From the NCBI GenBank assembly GCA_002291985.1, contig DBBB01000089.1, forward strand, positions 1 through 7,916: a DNA stretch of 7,916 nucleotides, in the 5' to 3' direction. The position numbers and the translations under genes were made by a program. Within the stretch, counting starts at the first letter, position 1. Each line of letters starts with the position of its first letter. The DNA is from Firmicutes bacterium UBA995 (GTDB taxonomy: Bacteria > Bacillota > Sulfobacillia > UBA995). Shown piece after piece: positions 5,297 to 7,916 of this stretch. The notes under the pieces are model-generated. The model was not told where the DNA came from and did no database searches. It worked only from the letters and a program-made list of their open reading frames with translations.

Positions 5297-6011
5297 ATCT
5301 AGACCTTTTTCGCGCCTTGACGCCGGACATCCCCGCGAGCCACTGCCGCCGCAACCGTGGAGTCCTGGCCGGCTTGGCCTCGAGCGCGCTGACATGGGGA
5401 CGGGGGACCCTCCTCTTTCTGAGCAGGCACCTCCTCCACCACCGGAGGGCGATGACGGGCGGGCGGACGCTGCCTTCGCCCGCGGGTATGCGGAAGGTCA
5501 GCAGCAGGCCCAGACGGTTGTCGCCGAGCGGCTGGCGGAGCTGGCGGCACGCGAAGCCGACCTTGAGCAAATAGGGGCGGCCCTCAAGGCGGAGCTGCAC
5601 GCCCGAGAGCGACAGCTCGAGGAGGAATACGCGATTCTCCGCCATCAAGCGCAGCTACACGTGATCGAAATCGCCGTCAAGGTTGCCGAGCGCCTGCTCC
5701 GGACACAGCTTCGCATGGCGCCGGACACGGTGATCCGGGTGGCGAGAGAAGCCCTGACCGAGGCGGAAGGGGGCGACCTGGTCCGGGCGCGGGTTGCCCC
5801 ATCAGATCTCGAGGTGCTTCAAGAGGCTGCAGCCGGGCTTGCTGCCGAGACGGGAGTCGCCCGGCTGGAGATCGTCGCCCGCCCCGGGCTGGAGCCGGGG
5901 GAAGTTGAGCTGGAGACGGGAACGGGCACCCTGGATGCGCGCTGGGCGACGCAGCTCGAGCGGGTGCGCCGCGGGCTGCGCCAGGCGGCCGGAGGAGGTG
6001 AAGGCGTTTGA
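5283..6011 (+). CDS. fliH: flagellar export-ATPase regulator FliH
   Basis: FliH forms the peripheral stalk of the flagellar type III export ATPase, holding FliI to the C ring and restraining its activity. The 242-residue product has a Pro-rich, poorly conserved N-terminus (1-60) and the FARGYAEGQQQAQ segment (65-77) with the spaced glycines usual in FliH. A long charged coiled-coil follows (about 78-125), then a V/F-ATPase subunit-like C-terminal domain including VIEIAVKVAERLL (127-139), RVAPSDLEVL (170-179) and GEVELETGTGTLDARWATQL (206-225). I place the start at ATG 5283, because GGGGAGG (5268-5274) is 8 bases upstream; the GTG at 5274 would lie inside that site. It overlaps the end of fliG by 14 bases and the start of fliI by 4. 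Confidence 0.9.
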   Translation: MSSSRSRPFSRLDAGHPREPLPPQPWSPGRLGLERADMGTGDPPLSEQAPPPPPEGDDGRADAAFARGYAEGQQQAQTVVAERLAELAAREADLEQIGAALKAELHARERQLEEEYAILRHQAQLHVIEIAVKVAERLLRTQLRMAPDTVIRVAREALTEAEGGDLVRARVAPSDLEVLQEAAAGLAAETGVARLEIVARPGLEPGEVELETGTGTLDARWATQLERVRRGLRQAAGGGEGV

Positions 6012-7333
6012 CCGACCACCACGTGCTGCTGAGAGCCGTCGAAGTCCTGCCTTCCATCCCCGTGTTCACCTGGCGGGGACGCGTCAGCCGGATGGTGGGT
6101 CTTACGCTGGAATCCACCGGCCCCCGCGCCCGACTGGGCGAGCTGTGCCGGGTACACCGGTCGGGCAATGGGCACCTGCTGGCCGAAGTTACCGGCTTCC
6201 GGGACGGGCGCACCTTGCTGACCCCGCTGGGCGACCCGGCGGGGGTCAGCCCGGGCAACCTGGTGGACGCAACGGAAACCGTCCTGGGAGTGTCGGTAGG
6301 CCCCGGCCTGCTCGGAAGAGTGCTTGATGGCCTGGGCCAGCCCATGGACGGCGCCGGCCCCCTGAACATCGCGGGTTGGCGTCCGATCGAGGGTCCCGCC
6401 CCCGCCGCCATGGAGCGCTCTCCCATCGACCAGTCGCTGGCCACGGGGGTGCGGGCAATTGACGGGGCGCTCACCTGCGGCGCGGGCCAGCGCATGGGCA
6501 TCTTCGCGGGAAGCGGCGTGGGCAAGAGCACCTTGCTCGGAATGATGGCGCGCTACACGGGCGCCGAAGTCAATGTCATCGCCTTGATCGGCGAGCGCGG
6601 TCGGGAAGTCCGGGAGTTCCTGGAGCGCGACCTCGGGGAGGAGGGCCGCCACCGTTCCGTGGTGGTGGCCGCCACTTCCGACCAGCCTGCCCTCATTCGC
6701 ATCAAGGCGGCCATGGTAGCCACCGCCATAGCGGAGTACTTCCGCGACCTGGGCAAGCACGTGCTCCTGGTCATGGACTCGATAACGCGATTTGCCATGG
6801 CCCAGCGCGAAGTCGGCCTGGCCAACGGCGAGCCGCCGACCAGCCGAGGTTATACGCCGTCGGTGTTCGCGATGTTGCCGCGTTTGCTAGAGCGGGCCGG
6901 TCATTCGGCCACGGGCAGCATCACCGGCTTCTACACCGTCCTGGTCGAGGGAGACGACGTCAACGAACCGGTTGCCGATTCCCTGCGCGCCATTCTCGAT
7001 GGCCACATCGTGCTGTCCCGGGACCTGGGGGCACGGGGGCACTACCCGCCCATCGACGTCCTGGCCAGTATCAGCCGGCTGATGCCCGAGGTGGTCGACC
7101 CGGAGATGCTGGCGAATGCAGGTAAGCTACGTAAGGTCCTCGCCACTTACCGGGATGCGGAGGATCTCATCAACATCGGCGCCTACGCCCCCGGACAGAG
7201 TCCGGATATCGACCATGCCTGCCGCCACATCCAGCGAGTCCGAGACTTCCTCCAACAAGACCGGGACGAGGCGGCAACCTTCGCCGAGACGACGGCAGCC
7301 CTCAAGGGGTTGTTCGCCGAGGAGGTGGCCTGA
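6008..7333 (+). CDS. fliI: flagellum-specific export ATPase FliI
   Basis: FliI is the hexameric ATPase of the flagellar type III secretion apparatus, related to F1 beta subunits. It helps unfold and deliver rod, hook and filament subunits at the membrane. In the 441-residue product the N-terminal beta-barrel (about 15-85) is followed by GRVLDGLGQPMDG. The Walker A loop GSGVGKST lies at 168-175 (catalytic Lys 173), GERGRE with the catalytic glutamate at 195-200, and Walker B LLVMD with Asp at 257. The TSRGYTPSVFAMLPRLLERAG segment and the DVLASISRLMP region typical of the FliI/YscN family come next. All nucleotide-binding residues look intact. The TTG start shares TGA with the fliH stop (TTGA) and has GGAGGAGGTG about 8 bases upstream, so translation is probably coupled to fliH. 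Confidence 0.97.
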   Translation: MTDHHVLLRAVEVLPSIPVFTWRGRVSRMVGLTLESTGPRARLGELCRVHRSGNGHLLAEVTGFRDGRTLLTPLGDPAGVSPGNLVDATETVLGVSVGPGLLGRVLDGLGQPMDGAGPLNIAGWRPIEGPAPAAMERSPIDQSLATGVRAIDGALTCGAGQRMGIFAGSGVGKSTLLGMMARYTGAEVNVIALIGERGREVREFLERDLGEEGRHRSVVVAATSDQPALIRIKAAMVATAIAEYFRDLGKHVLLVMDSITRFAMAQREVGLANGEPPTSRGYTPSVFAMLPRLLERAGHSATGSITGFYTVLVEGDDVNEPVADSLRAILDGHIVLSRDLGARGHYPPIDVLASISRLMPEVVDPEMLANAGKLRKVLATYRDAEDLINIGAYAPGQSPDIDHACRHIQRVRDFLQQDRDEAATFAETTAALKGLFAEEVA

Positions 7334-7792
7334 TTGCGCGGCAGGGGCTTCCGTCTCGAACGCCTGCTCCGAATAGTGCAGATCCGGGAGAGTCATTACC
7401 TCCTGCAATTGGCCGTTACCCGGCGTGCCGAGGCCGAGGCCCATGCGCGGCTCGAGGAAGCGGGGGAGGCCCGGACCAGGCTGGTCAGCGCCATGCGCGA
7501 GGCGGCAGACTGCATTGACCCCTTGCCGATGACCCTCGGCTGGGCGGCCATGGACCAGGCGGAAGCACGGGTGGCCGCAGCCACCTCCCGGTGGCAGGAG
7601 AGACATTTGCTCACGCTACAGTCTCGGCGCGAACTCACCGAGGCCGCGCGTGGGCGCAAGAGCCTGGAACACTTGCGGAAAAAACACCTTGTCCGGCAGC
7701 AGTTCGAGTGGAATCGTGAAGAACACCGCCAGACGGACGAACACGCGACCGTCCGGCGGGCGTCCCGGGAGGCTGAAGACCGGTGCAGATGA
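7334..7792 (+). CDS. fliJ: flagellar export chaperone FliJ
   Basis: FliJ is a coiled-coil protein that inserts into the FliI hexamer, like the gamma subunit of F1, and links it to the export gate. The 152-residue product is almost wholly helical and highly charged, starting with the usual FRLERLLRIVQIRE (residues 6-19) and containing many Glu/Arg/Ala heptads. It carries the family's C-terminal pattern KSLEHLRKKHLVRQQFEWNR (109-128), followed by EEHRQTDEHA. Length is normal. The TTG start follows the fliI stop directly (TGATTG), with GGAGGTGG (7321-7328) 5 bases upstream. Sequence conservation in FliJ is low, but motif, length and position agree. Confidence 0.9.
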   Translation: MRGRGFRLERLLRIVQIRESHYLLQLAVTRRAEAEAHARLEEAGEARTRLVSAMREAADCIDPLPMTLGWAAMDQAEARVAAATSRWQERHLLTLQSRRELTEAARGRKSLEHLRKKHLVRQQFEWNREEHRQTDEHATVRRASREAEDRCR

Positions 7793-7916
7793 ATGCGACC
7801 GTCATCGGGAAAGGCGGCAACGTGGGGCTCTCACTCCCTGAGCCGACAGATGTAGGACCGACGGCTCCCGAGCACCACGGAGGAGCGGGGTGGTTCGCAG
7901 CGCTGGTTGCGCTGCT
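7789..7916 (+). CDS. fliK: probable flagellar hook-length control protein FliK, N-terminus only
   Basis: An open frame begins with an ATG that overlaps the fliJ stop (ATGA) and runs to the window end without a stop (42 codons). The visible sequence is low-complexity and Gly/Pro-rich, followed by AGWFAALVALL. Short F/W-AALLALL-like hydrophobic patches are common near the start of FliK, and fliK follows fliJ in many Firmicute operons, so FliK is the best guess. MotE/YlxF, which lies between fliJ and fliK in some species and begins with a membrane helix, is the main alternative. The only purine-rich site, GGGAGG (7767-7772), is 16 bases upstream, too far to be ideal, so coupling to fliJ is likely. 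Confidence 0.5.
   Translation, partial: MNATVIGKGGNVGLSLPEPTDVGPTAPEHHGGAGWFAALVAL

Overview
The window looks like part of the chromosome of a GC-rich, flagellated Firmicute (Clostridia or a related deep lineage). I infer this from four things: the fla/che-type gene order flgB-flgC-fliE-fliF-fliG-fliH-fliI-fliJ-(fliK), very strong purine-rich Shine-Dalgarno sequences, frequent GTG and TTG starts, and a proline tRNA 5' half of Gram-positive style. I cannot name a genus.

Left part (1-1257). The 5' half of a tRNA-Pro gene lies on the minus strand at the window edge. On the plus strand follow about 170 non-coding bases with a possible promoter and inverted repeat, a 5'-truncated remnant of an MFS transporter (C-terminal part only), and a short CHR-domain (chromate transporter family) gene whose ATG overlaps the stop of the remnant. 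The roughly 400 bases between this gene and flgB hold a perfect 10-bp palindromic hairpin, a weak hairpin with a T-run, a sigma-A-like promoter and a long structured leader.

Leader (about 1290-1488). This is the most informative part. It contains a recognisable c-di-GMP-I (GEMM-I) riboswitch aptamer at 1321-1409, followed by an intrinsic terminator at 1447-1471. The 3' strand of aptamer helix P1 (1404-1409) is also part of a segment (1404-1413) complementary to the 5' side of the terminator (1441-1450). P1 and the antiterminator are therefore mutually exclusive, which predicts a transcriptional OFF switch: high c-di-GMP gives P1, then the terminator, then no flagellar mRNA. A third competing helix (1442-1452 with 1476-1485) would cover the flgB Shine-Dalgarno sequence.

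Flagellar operon (1489 to window end). Nine genes are packed with gaps of 0-24 bp or short overlaps. They encode rod proteins (FlgB, FlgC), the MS-ring/rod adaptor (FliE), the MS ring (FliF), a rotor switch protein (FliG), the export ATPase complex (FliH, FliI, FliJ) and the start of a probable hook-length control protein (FliK). Together they build the basal body and export apparatus. The leader would set transcription of the whole early flagellar programme according to c-di-GMP, the usual signal for leaving motility for a sessile state.

I found no CRISPR array, intact mobile element or unknown multi-gene system. The long ORFs on the minus strand are GC-driven shadows of the flagellar genes.
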